Source: Harmothoe impar (taxonomy: Eukaryota > Annelida > Polychaeta > Phyllodocida > Polynoidae). From it: 64,000 nt of DNA. Below, one piece after another: positions 22,784 through 35,540 of the stretch. Position 1 is the stretch's first letter. Each line of letters starts with the position of its first letter. The notes beneath the pieces were generated by a model. The model saw only the letters and a list, made by a program, of their open reading frames with translations, did no database searches and was not told the origin of the DNA. Both the position numbers and the translations under genes were made by a program. The stretch is from assembly GCA_947462335.1 (NCBI GenBank), contig OX381706.1, forward strand, positions 13,988,784-14,052,783. Direction: 5' to 3'.

Positions 22784-22970
22784 GCAGGGGAGTATGTGTG
22801 TAGTGTGTGTGTAGTGTAATGAGTAACATGGAGTACTACATCTTACAGGTCTGACAATGTTAGTATAGCCCGCAATACCCATGGACACTAGCGTTGTGGG
22901 TATTCCGCATTAGCAAGATGTCCTGTGTACAGCGCCATATTGATTGGTACCAGTGTAACCGGTCAAACCT

Positions 22971-23276
22971 CCAGCAACCAGCTCAGCCAAATCTCAGGCC
23001 ACATCTTGTCACCATACCATTAACAATCAATACCTTTTCTAATTTAGATACTTCTACCTATCAAAGCAAAATATATTTGATATATAATAATGTAAATTCA
23101 TGGTATGGTCACCAAGATATGACTTGACAGGGGTTTGAGCTTAGGTCCTCTGCATCATGAATCCACCATGCTAACCATTACTCTATGAGGGACAGGTGAC
23201 ATAAGGAATATGACAATACTCACACCCTGTTTGTACCCTACTCTCGGACCTGAGATTTGGCTGAGCTGGTTGCTGG
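22971..23276. mobile_element. Inverted-repeat element with SINE-like core
   Basis: A perfect 28-bp inverted pair (22971-22998 and 23249-23276; begins CCAGCAACCAGCTCAGCCAA) encloses, on minus, a tRNA-like TGGTTAGCATGGTGGA and CTAAGCTCAAACCCC (box A and box B-like). Confidence 0.5.
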
Positions 23277-23339
23277 TGACAAGGGGAATACAATTGGTAC
23301 CAGAACAACATTGGGATCACACATAATTTGAGCATTAGT

Positions 23340-23600
23340 GACACAAGTGGGCTGCCCGAAAGGGGCTCAGAGCAGGTTTTAGACAGGCTTCATGTTATCT
23401 GCCCAAATGAACGCAAAGTGGGCAGAAACTGATCTGAGCCCAAATCGGGCAGCCTGCTTTGAAACTGATCTAAGCCGAAAATGGGCAGCCGGATCGGGGC
23501 CACAGGTCAACACAGCCATCTGCCCAACATGAAACCCAGCTCAGTTTTGCCCGACTTCAAGCGGCCAATCGGAGCTAAAACCTAACTGGCCCCGTGCGGG
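23340..23600. repeat. Diverged GGGCAGCC/CTGATCTGAGCC repeat
   Basis: Repeated and mirrored motifs GGGCTGCCCGAAAGGGGCTC, CTGATCTGAGCCCAAATCGG and CTGATCTAAGCCGAAAATGG. No coding frame. Confidence 0.5.
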
Positions 23601-24978
23601 CTTGCTACTAGGGTATAGGTAGAACTTCCTGGCAGCACTGGTGCCATAGTCAGGACTTTTATACGCTGACTACGGCCCCTGGTTCCCTACTGAGAGGTAC
23701 AACCATAACTAGATGGTGTTGGTGATTGAATAATGTTTAATAAATTTTGAAATTTCCATCCTGATTCAGCATAGCTTTTTTAAGATAGAGTGGTAGACAT
23801 TTAGAACCAACAATTTGTTTTGTGTCAAAGATGAATTTCAAGAATTGTATGGTAATCGATTGTGTGCACCACACCCTTGATACCAGAGTTCCTAGATTTG
23901 ATTTTCTTTAAAATTGATATCAGAGTTCCTGAAATCAATATTGATCAAGTTTTCCTGTGGTCTAGAGTTCATCACAAAGTGTAAATACCACATGTGGAAA
24001 TCTTAATATTGATTATTTGGCAATTGAATACCAAAGCTCGGATTGAATACCAGTATTAAATTTAGAAATTTTGCTATTGAACAGGAGGTTTCCCACCATT
24101 ATGTTTCAACGGGATTGATCATTTCTTTTATTTGTCATCAAATACAACAATGACATTGGTTCAGACAAGGGAATCCTATTTTGCTGCCCTATTGAATAAC
24201 GTAAATACGGGTACTTTGATGGGGGCGTGTAAACATGAATGCAGCGTAGTCTTAAATTAAAATCGTGCTCTGTAATGTTGTGAGGATTAACAGAACTACA
24301 AGGTGTCACAGTACAAATTCGCCCCCAGAATATTGTAGTCGTAAATAGTGCCAATGAAAAACGGTACTACTGTGCATATAATCAGTGGTAGGAGGCCTTA
24401 AATTTGTCACAGAAACATAATCTGCGGCCCAAATTGTTCCCAAAGTCCTTGGCAAAAAAAATAAAAAAAGTTGGTTGTTGCCATGGTAACCCTGGGTGGT
24501 GATTGGAGGGGTCAAAGGTCAAGGTCATAGGTCGCTGGGCACCTGTAAAATGTCTCCAGTTTGGGTAAGTCAGTTTCCATGGCAACTAGTGCAAAATCGG
24601 AACACACTTTTTTATGCGGGATGCAAATAAAAAAATCAGATATGTGTTAAGCTTTAATTTAAGGGGTCATTCATTACTGCACACTCAAGAGAACCCAACC
24701 TTTTGCCCGTCTGAAGGAGAAAAATAGGGTCATAACCAGAAATTTTGTCGGCTATTTGTACCGTGACACCACAAGGGATGTCCAAGTCTGACCTTTGGTC
24801 TCGATAATCTGCAAGTCATAAGGACTTGCCATATCTTTGTTTACAACTGCCTCGCCGATATAATTGGAGACATTTCTGTACTTATTCAAGGTCAGGGAAC
24901 AAACTATACGAGTATACCAAGGAAGAGAACAAAGATACATGTACTTCAACAAAGAACCTGTATAGTTCCAGATGCTAA

Positions 24979-25984
24979 CCCTGTAAACACACTACGTAAT
25001 CCCAACGTGGGTCAGAGGTTTGTGTAGGTTTCCTTTCAACCAAAGGTCTGAATTACGTTTTTTTGCAAGGTTTATGAACGTCAAACCAAAAAGGTTTACT
25101 TACCTTCTACCAACGTTTCAGTATGATTTACGTTTTTCTACATCATTCTAACGTAAATTTCTTTTTTTTTTACATTTTATATTGTTTATTTATCCTGTCT
25201 GATGAAGGCTATTGCCTGTATTACCAACAAACAGCCATATGAAGGTAGTAAACCTACGTAGATCAACGATAAAATGCATATTTTCTCAACCAAAACTGGA
25301 TCTGTAACTTCTCAGTGTACCACTAGATGGCAGCACCATCCAGTATGGAGAGAAGTATACTGCACCTTAGGCAATTTACTACATACAAAGCAGTAAACTC
25401 TTAATGATTATACACCTAATGTCATAGGAATTTGACATAAAATCATTGTGTATTCATATATATGAGAGTAGATGAAAATAGCTATTGTAAACTGTATGTA
25501 CTAAGGCTCGTTACTGATAAAACACCACATTGCTGGTGGCAAAATAAATACAAAGCCTCAGTGTAGTCAAAACCTAAAATGTATATCTTGGCAAGGGATA
25601 CAGTGTATACAGGTATCAGACTGTTCAAAGAGGGTAACAAACAGCTTAAAGTACAAATCTGATATGAAATAAAATAGGACTCACAAATAATACTCTATTA
25701 CTCATTTATATGAAACATGCTCCAGAGTATAAATATAAATCAATGGCACAAATAATTCATATGGCTAAGTACAGTATTTTACCCGCAATAGTGTGTCAGT
25801 TTATGTTTAATATTAAAGTTTATTTACGTCTGAATGAGGTAGAATAATATTAATCAGACTCAAACGTCTGTTGAACGTAAATAAACCTTCACATTTTGAC
25901 GTTCATAAACCTTGTAAAATTACGTAGTTCAGACCTCAAATCAACGTAGATTTACGTCTGAACTACGTATCTGTGTTTACAGGG
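24979..25984. mobile_element. 1.0-kb inverted-repeat DNA transposon, non-autonomous
   Basis: Ends CCCTGTAAACACACTACGTA and ACGTATCTGTGTTTACAGGG, with terminal repeats of roughly 100 bp that include AAGGTTTATGAACGTCAAA and its mirror GACGTTCATAAACCTTG. No reading frame of note. Confidence 0.7.
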
Positions 25985-26207
25985 AAATGGTCTTTATAAT
26001 CTGTCATGAAGCGAGATGTGAAGAAGCTGAAGCTTGAGTGTCCAATCAATTGAATTGATTCTGAGTGTAAAAGAAACTCCAGGTACCAAAGAGCCCAGTA
26101 TGATATAGATCTGTTCAAGAAAAAATTAAAGCAAAATAATTTGATAATCTAATAATCTAACAATCTAATAATATTTTAAATTAGAAAGACAAATAATGTA
26201 TTCTGAC

Positions 26208-26603
26208 CTCAATTATGTTTTTCGGTTTGATGTCAGCCTGACTTCCATCCTCCAGCAGTGGGTTGACCTTGACCTTCCTGCCCAACCACACACTGAGAGC
26301 CAGCGTCCTTGCCCTCTTGGACTGCTCAATGTGACGGTCAAGGCCATCATTCTCCGCGTCTGACCTTATTATCCTGAAGCCAGAGACTTTCCGTGACCTC
26401 TTAGAATCTCCAAGGTCATCTGTAAGTTCAATTTTCTCCACACTCTTCTCCTTATCTAAACCTGAAAATCTCCTGAAGAAGGAGATTTTCCTCTTTCCCT
26501 GAGGTTTGTCTATGTTTGTAGGTTGAGGTACGGGAGGATGAGGGTCTGGCTGATCCTCCTTTCCTCCTGGCCCTGTGACTGTTATAACCGTCCCTGCATC
26601 CAT
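26208..26603 (-). CDS. Paralogous upstream first exon of the TRPA-like gene (distal alternative start)
   Basis: ATG at 26603 opens 132 codons ending GAG|GTCAGA in phase 0, the same donor and phase as the exon at 17181-17579. By eye a little over half of the residues are shared. The tail is nearly identical (SDAENDGLDRHIEQSKRA, KVKVNPLLEDGSQADIK) and the acidic, proline-rich start is diverged. An in-frame TAG lies four codons upstream, as in the proximal exon. Spliced to exon 2 at 13192 it would give an alternative N-terminus. The intact frame and a divergence pattern that spares the tail suggest selection. The alternative is a remnant of a duplicated gene. Confidence 0.7.
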
Positions 26604-27172
26604 GGTGTATCTCTATACTGTGAAACTACTGGCAGTGCTCGCACTAACCACCAGATGGCACCCTATGTATTACGCCATATTATCGCCCATTTTCCATGGG
26701 CATCGGCAGAACTTATAACACTACTAGTCCAATGGAGCGTCTCAGTCTTTTGGGTCTGGAAGCTTTAGTAATGAGCATATCAACTCACCACACACACGTA
26801 GATGTCCGGGGGACAGTCCCCATTGGATTGTATACATAAAAGTATGTTTTGAGGTAGATACAAGTTGAATTCGTAGTTATTATCCCTGAACTACTTTCTA
26901 ATATTCCTATTTCCTCATTTTCCAAGGATTTGGATATATTGTATAATCCTTACTTTATCTTTTGCATGTTTCCAAATTATAACAACCTTGTATACGGTTT
27001 CCAATTATCTTCTGTCCATTTTCAACTCAAATGATATCTCTCTGGTGTCTCTCATCGTTTATCCTCATGCAATAGCCCGGGTGCAATAGTTACTAGCCTC
27101 CTATTATTATTGCTCTCGGGCGTCTACCTTCTTCCCTCCTTGTGCCAACTGACTTCCCCATGCAGGGACTCC

Positions 27173-27397
27173 TTACAAATAATACTCATTTTCTATGGCT
27201 TTTGCAGTTAGCCAGTCACAAACCTGACCATCATGTTGCTGAAGCACTACTGTCTTCATTGACATAATACCGTCAAACGTCTGTGATCTCCTTAGTTTCC
27301 TTGGCAGTTTATCACTGGAAGGAGTTGCTTCATTTAAAAGAAAAGTAATCCTATTTCCTCCAGTGCTGTCTTCCAGTGCTGTCTTCACTGTCATCAT
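27173..27397 (-). other. Possible upstream exon shared by both duplicated copies
   Basis: Read on minus, this gives a basic segment (DKLPRKLRRSQTFDG). A related one (DLSRRLKRSEIFEQQ) lies at about 19140-19230 in the other duplicate, both next to a codon pair GN and similar flanks. Conserved protein-like reading in two copies may mean an exon, a pseudo-exon or chance. No donor/acceptor pair was settled. Confidence 0.25.
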
Positions 27398-27733
27398 AAT
27401 TCACGACACGGTCATTGCTGCTCCGACCTCCTTAGTCTTCTTGGCAATCCATTAATGTTAAAGCCCCAGCGCCCCTATATATAGAGCTGAGTACCTGTCC
27501 CGACTCCACTCCGACTGTCGCTGGAGGGGTACCGAGATTTGCGCCTTTAAGGGTTGTTACCTTAAAGAAAAGGAGTCCTTTTAAAGCGAAATGCCTTAAG
27601 TGCTTTACCTACTATGCAGTGCCTCCAGTGTGAACCCCTGCTATAGATATACTCCAAGACCAAGGCGACAATGCCAACCCCTCTATACCCCTCACTCCTT
27701 TAGTGTCCACTCTGCATTAGGAATTATACCCTA

Positions 27734-27954
27734 TTAACCATTTAAGGATGGCATGATGCCTCAAGGCTCGTCATGATGCACTAATGCAGCACCAACTGAT
27801 GACTCACTGGTGCTGCATCAGGGCATGATGCGGATCATTTAGGAGTGTACTAGTCCCCATGGGGTCCATATGCAGCCTTGGTGAGATAATTTGCTATCAT
27901 CATGAACATGACAAAAGGGTGTATGGTGGCCTATGCTGTCCTTAAAGGGTTAAC
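27734..27954. mobile_element. MITE (family D, copy 3)
   Basis: Ends TTAACCATTTAAGGATGGCA and TGCTGTCCTTAAAGGGTTAA. The internal GATGCACTAATGCAGCACCA block is typical of the family. Confidence 0.7.
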
Positions 27955-28155
27955 GCCGTTATACTTGACCACTGCATGCACTGTGCACACCAATAGCCGG
28001 GTATGGAGAGTGTAGAGAGATTCATGAGGCGGACTGATCCATGTTAACCCGTGCCCTGTGGTGCTCTGTGGATATACGGTTGTAGTGGGTTGTACTATAG
28101 AGGCTGCCATATTACCACTAGGCATATTAACATATCTCAATGGGAGGAATTACCA

Positions 28156-28500
28156 TTTTAACCCTATACGGGTGGCAGTGTGGAAAATGCACTGTATGTC
28201 ATTTTTATCTATCGTCATGATGCATGAATATTTAGGTTTGGTGAATGAATTCCAAGTGCTGTATTCATGCATCATAGCATAGCCATACCGATCGCCGTGG
28301 GATTGATTCACTCCTGAATGTGAGGTGTGATACATGTACAACCGATGTAGCACATACTTTGATGAGGATCTGGCTGATAGTGTATAATAGTGCATCATGA
28401 GAGTGCATCAGCAGAGTGCATCATGAGAATGCATCATGATGGCACATCAACAATAAATGAACATGAACCGTAAAGTATTATCCAGTCCTTAAAGGTTTAA
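28156..28500. mobile_element. MITE (family D, copy 4)
   Basis: Ends TTAACCCTATACGGGTGGCA and CAGTCCTTAAAGGTTTAA with GTGCATCATGAGAATGCATC arrays inside. Same relative position as family D copy 2 in the other duplicate, so it predates the duplication. Confidence 0.6.
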
Positions 28501-28671
28501 CCATGGTTCATATATTGATCCGCCTAGGACCTAGATATGCATTGTGTGTGGCATAGAGCAAGTCAATGCGCATGCTGTACCCAATTTAGGCTGGCTGGAG
28601 CAGGTCCCCTGTTGCTGATAGGGAGTCATTTACGTACCAGGGTGTGAGCTGACATATATGATTGGATATTA

Positions 28672-28697
28672 GCGGCAGCAGCAGCAGCAGCAACATT
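28672..28697. repeat. Short CAG repeat
   Basis: GCGGCAGCAGCAGCAGCAGC followed by AACATT. Non-coding context. Confidence 0.7.
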
Positions 28698-31177
28698 AGC
28701 ACTGGCATCAGGCAGCCCTGTGCAGTAATTTCCTGATTTATTCCAGTTAAGAACCTGGTATTTTGAATTGACCAATGGCAGGGCTGGATTTGAGGGTGTC
28801 TATATCCCATAGACCATAGGTAATTTAAATGTAATAAAATAGCAATTAAATACCTGGTTCTAGTTCGGATAGATCCCATTAACTCGGGGCCTTTGTCATT
28901 TAGACAGCCTCCCTACGGTCGGTGTATAAATGCCATAGACCCCTCCTAGAGGTGGATCTATCCTTAACATAGACTGTCATATTGTGAAACAACGTCTTAC
29001 CCTCACAATAGTTCCAAACCTACTCTCTTTCGGGGGTTTCAATGAGATGCAGGCAATACTGGACTCTACTCAGTGAGTTCAGTATGCCGCACTCTTCTGT
29101 TATTATGGACATGGTCCCCACCCAAAGCGGTTTATCGCTTCAGCCAATTCACTCTGCATCCAATCCAACTTGTTAATACCCTATACTAACCCAGGTGTGA
29201 GGAGAGCAGGGGAGGGAAGTGAAGGGTGGTATACTATAGGTCTATAGACATAGCCGCTCCAGGGCATGCAGCAGAGTATAAGTATTGGGTGCTGGAGGAG
29301 TTTATTTGTGAGTATTAGGGCAATACCCATGGGACAGTCTATACATCTAGGTGTTTAGAGCCCAGGTGAGAGGTATATCCAACCCTCTAAAGACTGCGTA
29401 ATGCCATTTTTTATCCTGCTGCACCAAAGCAGTGTGAGAGAGCAACTCTACGGTGCTGGCGACCCTTCAGGAGTATGTAAACCCTATAGAGTCAACATAG
29501 TGCATGAATGCAGCAGTGCCCAATCACTCACCTGGGCCAAAGTTATGCATTATGTAATATACATGGTGCAAGTGTTATAAGCCAAGGACAGGGCAATTGT
29601 CCAAGCCACTATCGAGGCTAATTACCATGGTCCAAGGCTTATAGCACTTATGGCAGCTACTCATGCATATCCATATCTGGCTTATACCCAGTGATTGCTT
29701 TGTGATTGCTTTATACATCTTATACAGAGTGGCAGTTTCTGTTGTCCTCCCAGCCAACTGCGGCATATACTGATAAAGGGCATTAACAAAGCACTACGCT
29801 GTCCTACAAGTGTTAACAGGGGGAGTTGTGTAGTGTGTGTGTAGTGTAATGAGTAACATGGAGTACTGGTGGAGTACTACATGTTACAGGCCTGGTGGTG
29901 TTTGCAGCAGTGAACAGCTGACTACAGTGTGTTAAGGATAACCTGACAGACCAGGGGTGGACCCAGCAATTTAAAAAAGGGGAATAACATCTTGCCACAC
30001 GGTCGATCAAAATATCAAAAGAAAAATCTCAATTCTTCCAAAAAGGGGGAGGGGGGTCCGGACCTCCTGGACTCCACCTAGATCAGCCCGTGACCAACAT
30101 ACTGAAGGTCTTATATTAGCTTTATACTTTCTCAATATCTCCTCTGAGTTTCTACAAAGCTTTGATAACCCACGGTATTGTTAATGCCTATAGGGTAACT
30201 TGTCCAGTTCTCGGACAGTTTGCTTTCCCTCTCACTCGTCTACCTCAGTTAATAATGTTAAAACTCTACAGAATACATTGCCAGGGCCCCTTAGCACAAT
30301 CTTAAAAATGGGCATTAGCCAAAACCTATTATTTATATATGTTATTGGGGGTCCTTTGTGGAAATTGAATTAGCCAGATTCTCGGACACCTTGCCCAGTT
30401 CCCAGACAGTCTCCCCTTTTTAAAGATAGCTTGGTATGTGGAGACAGCATTACCACAATTATTGTAGTTTTGAGGACTAGATGTGTAAAAACAGTTTGCA
30501 GGTTGTTAACTTGGGTTTTATCTGTACTTAATTATTAGCTAGACCTTATTTGAAATAGCCATGGTACTTTGCCCAATTCTCTGACAGTATCCAATGTAAT
30601 TATGAATGTAGGTGGTGGGATTTATCCACATGACTCATGTCATATAGAGGAGAACTATCAGATTGATGATTCAGCTTCACCTAATGAGGCACATGGTCAG
30701 CATCAGATAATACCTTTCAGCAGTAGTAGATGTACTATAGGCTGACTTCTATATATTCATTGTATACTAACGGCTCACTGTGTTTGTCTATTGAGGTGAA
30801 TGGGGGATTAAAGGCTTTACTCTGTACATTAGAGTCATACTGTGCATACAATGTGGTATGGGGGTTTCCGCCTCCCACAACATTGACTCTAATTTTAGGA
30901 TTCACACTGAACATTTTATAACATTTGTTCTGGCATTAATTGTAAGGTCGTAGGATACACAAGGTACTTTCTACAGGAATTATTACCCTGACTGCAGTCA
31001 TTGCCATGATTCTCTGCTGCTTTTAGGCCTGCAGCCCTGCTGGTATGGAAAGTCAGTGTTCGCCAGTATTCAAGAATTAGTTGGGGTCAAAAGGTGTCAG
31101 CCTGTCTCTACTCTTCCCCATTCCAGCCCCAATCGGAAAAGTGACATTAAATGAATGTCCTGCACCCTATAGTATAT

Positions 31178-31511
31178 GGCTGTGTCTCACGACCTTGGGC
31201 CAATGTTTTTGTCTCTGACCGGGTGCCGTCTCTGACGAGGTGCCATCTCTGACCAGGTGCCGTCTCTGACCAGGTGTCAGGTAAAAAGGTGTTTTAAAAA
31301 GAATTAAACTCATATATATAAGGATTTGTAAAAACGTTATGGCGGTCGTTATATAATTGTAATTATAATTATAATTATCCTCCTGCTCTTGGTATTTTGA
31401 CCTTATCAAACCAAGCCGGTCAGAGACGGCACATGGTCAGAGACGGCACCTGGTCAGAGACGGCACCCGGTCAGAGACAAAAACATTGGCCCAAGGTCGT
31501 GAGACACAGCC
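31178..31511. mobile_element. MITE (family A, copy 4)
   Basis: Ends GGCTGTGTCTCACGACCTTG and CAAGGTCGTGAGACACAGCC are perfect inverted repeats. Both arms carry arrays of a CTCTGACCxGGTGCCGT unit in opposite orientations, so the array is part of the fold-back arms. The core contains an AATTATAATTATAATTAT run. Confidence 0.8.
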
Positions 31512-32500
31512 ATATGTATGTCTATGTTATTGTGGCTGCAGGTCCCGGCTGCAGGTACTAATTGCTGAAGATTTTGTGATGCAGCAACAATGAACTGTTG
31601 GAGGCCAAAGTGGTCATCCTATAGGAACGACCACAAAAGCTGATCATGCTATAATAGTGCATCAAATTTATATGGTAATATTTGGGGGCTGCTTAGACTA
31701 GCCTGACTGTAGGTGGTAGGATACAGAGGGTACCTCCTACAAGAGTCATTACCCTGTATAACATCCCGAAGGCGGGAAGACACAGACGGGTAGCATCTAG
31801 AAGAGCTGTGGGCACGTGTTGATAAGACGCGACAACAAAATGGCCGCCCCTCATTACATAATGTAAACAAACCCTCACAGAGGGCGCTGCAGGCATAAAC
31901 ACACCCAGTACCAGCTCCGTCCTGGATGGTCACGTGACCTCTGTACACATGCTGATTGGTGGAAACATGGAGAACATTATTAGTTCTGTCCAGTTCTAAC
32001 CCAGCCCGTGAGGGTATATCTGGATGTGGGCTCCTCATGATATTGAATACACGGGTCTGCGGCTGGCAAGGGTAGTCTTTGGGCAAATTCACCAAATTCC
32101 CTCTCACTAAAGACTACTCTTAAGGGTCACCTTTCTGTGAATGCAACAAACCGCTCCAACAAGGGTCATATTTTGAAGTTTCTACCACCACAATTCGTTT
32201 TAAACAGAGGCACATTTGATCAAGATCCTCTCACCAAGGGTCACTCTTCAGAAGAATCTCTCTCACCAAGGTTAAGGGTTGTTAGAAGTCCAGCCGCATA
32301 AAATTGAGTGACTCCCCAAGGAGTATATGCACTTCTGTATATCTGCACAGGTGTACTTGTGTCTCTACATGTGTACTCAGAGTAGGAACTTATAGAGAAA
32401 TCTCTGTGGGCCAATATCTATCCATAATCTTTCTGTGTCAGTCACAGCCCTCAATTCTTAAAACCACTGTCTAGTCTGGAGCTCTTTTGAGAATATGTGA

Positions 32501-32826
32501 AAGGTTAAAGCATTTTTGAGTAGAATAGTATCCTGAGTTGAAATAGGGTAATTTGGGCGTGCCAAATTCAAATCTGACATATGTCAAGATGTCAGTCGTC
32601 GATTTATGACCCAAATCCAAGATGGCCGCCACCTGGGCATTATTCTTGATTGAAATGCCAGAATTTCATCTGTCATAATGCCCTTTTGGCAGCCATCTTG
32701 CCCTTTTGGCAGCCATATGGCAAAGACTGACGTCTTGACATATGGCAGATTTGAATTCGGCACGCCCAAATTACCCTATTCCACCTCAGAATGCAATTCT
32801 ACTACAAAACGCCTAGCACCTTTTTC
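32501..32826. mobile_element. Fold-back MITE with long arms
   Basis: Near-perfect arms of over 100 bp; the most conserved part is AATAGGGTAATTTGGGCGTG mirrored by CACGCCCAAATTACCCTATT, followed inside by ACATATGTCAAGA / TCTTGACATATG type mirrors. CAAGATGGC motifs occupy the loop. Confidence 0.7.
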
Positions 32827-33056
32827 CAAGGCGTCTTTCCGAGATTTGGCCCCGGACTAGTCACGCCCCTGTCAACTTTGACCCATGTAGGGGCCAATAC
32901 TTGGACGACATTATGGACTGAATGATGCCTAAAGTACCTCAAGGTTCATTATTTTACATTATGATTCACCAATGTAGCCCCAGCAAGTACCTCACATGCA
33001 CCAAGTTGGACTTGATGTATTATTCCCACCCTTCAGGAGTGTATCAGCGCTACATG

Positions 33057-33217
33057 CAGGGGCGGATCCAGGGGGGGAGTCCTGGGGGTCCGGACCCCCG
33101 CCTTTTGGAAAAAAAATTCGATTTTTTTAATGATAATTTGATCCACGGCGAATCGCAGCACGTCACTTTTTGGTAGTTTGATGGACCCCCTTTTCAAATT
33201 CCTGGGTCCGCCCCTGC
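33057..33217. mobile_element. MITE, GGGGCGGATCCAGG ends
   Basis: GCAGGGGCGGATCCAGG mirrored by CCTGGGTCCGCCCCTGC. A common animal MITE end type. Partial relatives occur at about 29955 and 58365. Confidence 0.75.
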
Positions 33218-33673
33218 ACATTGTCTCATGCTGTATGAATACAGGGCTGGGGCCAGCATGGGGAAGTTATTCGCTGCTTTCCAAGATGGCTGGAGAGGTA
33301 CATCATGGTATTAGACTTTATCAAAGTTGTTACGACAGACTAGAGAAATATCAGACCACTAACTTTTTTTTCACTGTGTGGTATTTTCATCTAAATAGAA
33401 TAAAAACAAGTCAGTATTACTCTTGTTTATATCTACTTGTCCTGCTCCACTCTTCTGGCTTGTTTGGTAAACCATCACAACTGAGGCAATGGCTTATCTC
33501 AACCTAATGGACAGTCTCCACTATAGGTACACAGTTTACTGCCTTTATTCTTGTGTAGGGTAAGGCTGAACTCTGAGTTGTGTACAGGTGTTGCACAGAG
33601 GTACATAGGAATTACTAATTCCCTTACATATGTGGAGGCCTTATGGATCAAATAATCCGTCAGTAGGGCCTCT

Positions 33674-33845
33674 TTAGGGTAGGGTAACTTTGGAGGACTC
33701 TAGATGGAATTGAGGACTAGATAGAAAAGGTAGTAAAGAAGGGAGGAGAGCTTTGTTTTTGAGGCCTCAATTTTACTGAGTGGGGGAGAAGTAGTATGGA
33801 GGTACAAGATGGATTATTTTGTTTCTGTAAGAACTGGAGGTACAT
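33674..33845. repeat. 160-bp dispersed direct repeat (partner 36290-36452)
   Basis: TAACTTTGGAGGACTCTAGA through TAAGAACTGGAGGTACA is repeated at 36290-36452 in the same orientation with few changes, 2.6 kb apart. No coding content. Confidence 0.75.
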
Positions 33846-35251
33846 GAAATGTACTATCGACATCTGCAGTACTATTACATGTGCTACACGAGGTGTTGCT
33901 TGTCGAGCAGTATCTATCACAGTAGTGCTGTTAGTCCTTTGCAGATGGAATATCACTAAAGCTGGCATATATGTTATCATGATGAACCGATGCAGCCCCA
34001 ACAAGTAACCCGCGTGCGCTGCATTGGTGCATCATACTGACACTTCAGGAGTGTCTCAACCGATGTTGCCCGATTTGATGAGCCGATCGAGTCCGCAGAT
34101 TGGATCGGGCCCATCTGCTGTAGCCTTATAAGGCCTGTGTCCACTAGCATATATGAGGCCGTTTGTCGTCCTTCAAAACGTGAATTTGAATACAAATATG
34201 AAATATATGGTTTGTCTCCCTCTGGACACACCTTGACTACAAAATTCTGAAATACAAAAATGAAATATCAAAATGTGGACATCAAAGGTTGACGTTGAAA
34301 GTGCATGTTAAAATATCTAACATGTTTGATTTTTAGTGCAGAAATTGGAATATATGCTCTTTATTCTATTGTAAAACCTTGTCCATGTTTGCCCTGGGCA
34401 GTCTGGGCAGCAATTTATACTGCTTAGTGGACACAGCATACCTGCAGTTGAAGCAGAATATATCTACAAAATATATTCCCAGATATGTACATATTGCTGG
34501 ACGTCAAAACGGCCATATATTCCACTTTCCTTGTCGCAAAATGGACACAGGCCTAATACTAGTAACCCTCTGCCAACCACCTCCGTCACAGCTCAGTTTC
34601 AGCCGATGCTAGGATGTGTTCATGCAAAACCTGAGGTTCAGACTGAGGCCCTGATACCACCCCAGGCAGAGTGGCTGTGGCATTTATGATGATGTGTTGT
34701 GGTTAAACGTGTGTACTTCTCAGTAGGAACCCCATTACAAGCCTATCTACCAGGTCCTGGCAGCATATTGTAAATGTAGGCATTTTTGCGCTGGACATTA
34801 TTTTCAAAAATTCAATTAAAAAATTCGCAAAAGATATACGCAGCGAATATCTATGCAGTATTGAATGAATGCCAAATTTCGGAAATCTGCGAATTTTAAC
34901 CCGTGCAAAATTGAACTTTTTAGCAAATCCGCAAAAATATATTCCAGCAAAAATATCTACCAGTATGTTTACAGTAGTACTTTAATGAACTGTGCCCTTT
35001 AGTTGTGCAGCTCCGGTGAGTAACTTGCCAGTGCTGTGGTCATGTATTATGCCACCCCTGACATAGCCTACTCCCAAAGAGTTGCAATGATCCACCACTA
35101 ATAACCATGAAGCCTTGAGGCTCTTTGAGGTTAAATGGCACAGAATAGTATAACAAAATGGGAATGTTACTGCCTACTCTGACCTCCTCTTAGAAAGGGA
35201 TGAGTAGTATAATGATGGGGCTCTTACAGTTGGTGGCAGTTGTGAGTGGGT

Positions 35252-35503
35252 AAAGCTGGTGATCCACTGCCGTGACATTGCTGCGAATGTTCGTGTTCGA
35301 CAAGAACTTACGAGAACACTCACAAGAAAGTTAAGTTTGCTGCGAATGTAGCCGCCCGCCGCTTACAAGTCCCTTGCAGTGACGTCGTCGCAGGGGGTCG
35401 CAGCAGCAGATCCACTACTGGAATGTTTTGTTAGTGTTTACATGCGCAAGTCTCAGTCACAGCAAAAACGTAGCAAATTAGTGGCAGTGGATCACCACCT
35501 TAA
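35252..35503. mobile_element. MITE, GGTGATCCACTGCC ends
   Basis: AAGCTGGTGATCCACTGCC mirrored by GGCAGTGGATCACCACCTT. The core has GCTGCGAATGT repeats. Confidence 0.7.
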
Positions 35504-35540
35504 GACATTGTCTTAGCTGAGCAGGTGCACGACAGCATCC

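Larger units (their letters stand above)
17180..22870. repeat. Segmental duplication, proximal copy (partner 26.2-29.9 kb)
   Basis: Blocks occur in the same order here and at 26.2-29.9 kb: the first exon; an A/T-rich upstream block (about 18714-18840 and 26885-27020); a block at 18890-19250 and 27060-27400; CTCCAAGACCA..GCGACAATGGCAAC (about 20276 and 27650); GTACTTGACCACTGCATG (21310 and 27960); CATATTAACATATCTCAATG (22270 and 28120); and GTGTGTGTAGTGTAATGAGT (22805 and 29835). The copies differ by many indels and by MITE insertions, so the duplication is not recent. Confidence 0.7.
17944..26207. other. Region between the two alternative first exons: no gene seen
   Basis: Contains the rest of the proximal duplication copy and the MITEs listed. 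Short ORFs here fall in repeats or lack conserved content. Confidence 0.5.
26200..29900. repeat. Segmental duplication, distal copy
   Basis: Partner of 17180-22870, with the collinear blocks listed there. It is shorter because it lacks several MITEs found in the proximal copy. It carries the alternative first exon and about 3.3 kb of upstream sequence, so any promoter was copied together with the exon. Confidence 0.7.

Noticed and set aside
31649..32107. 152-codon open frame on minus
   Set aside because: Low-complexity, cysteine-rich mixture with no domain, no splice partner and no conservation elsewhere in the window.
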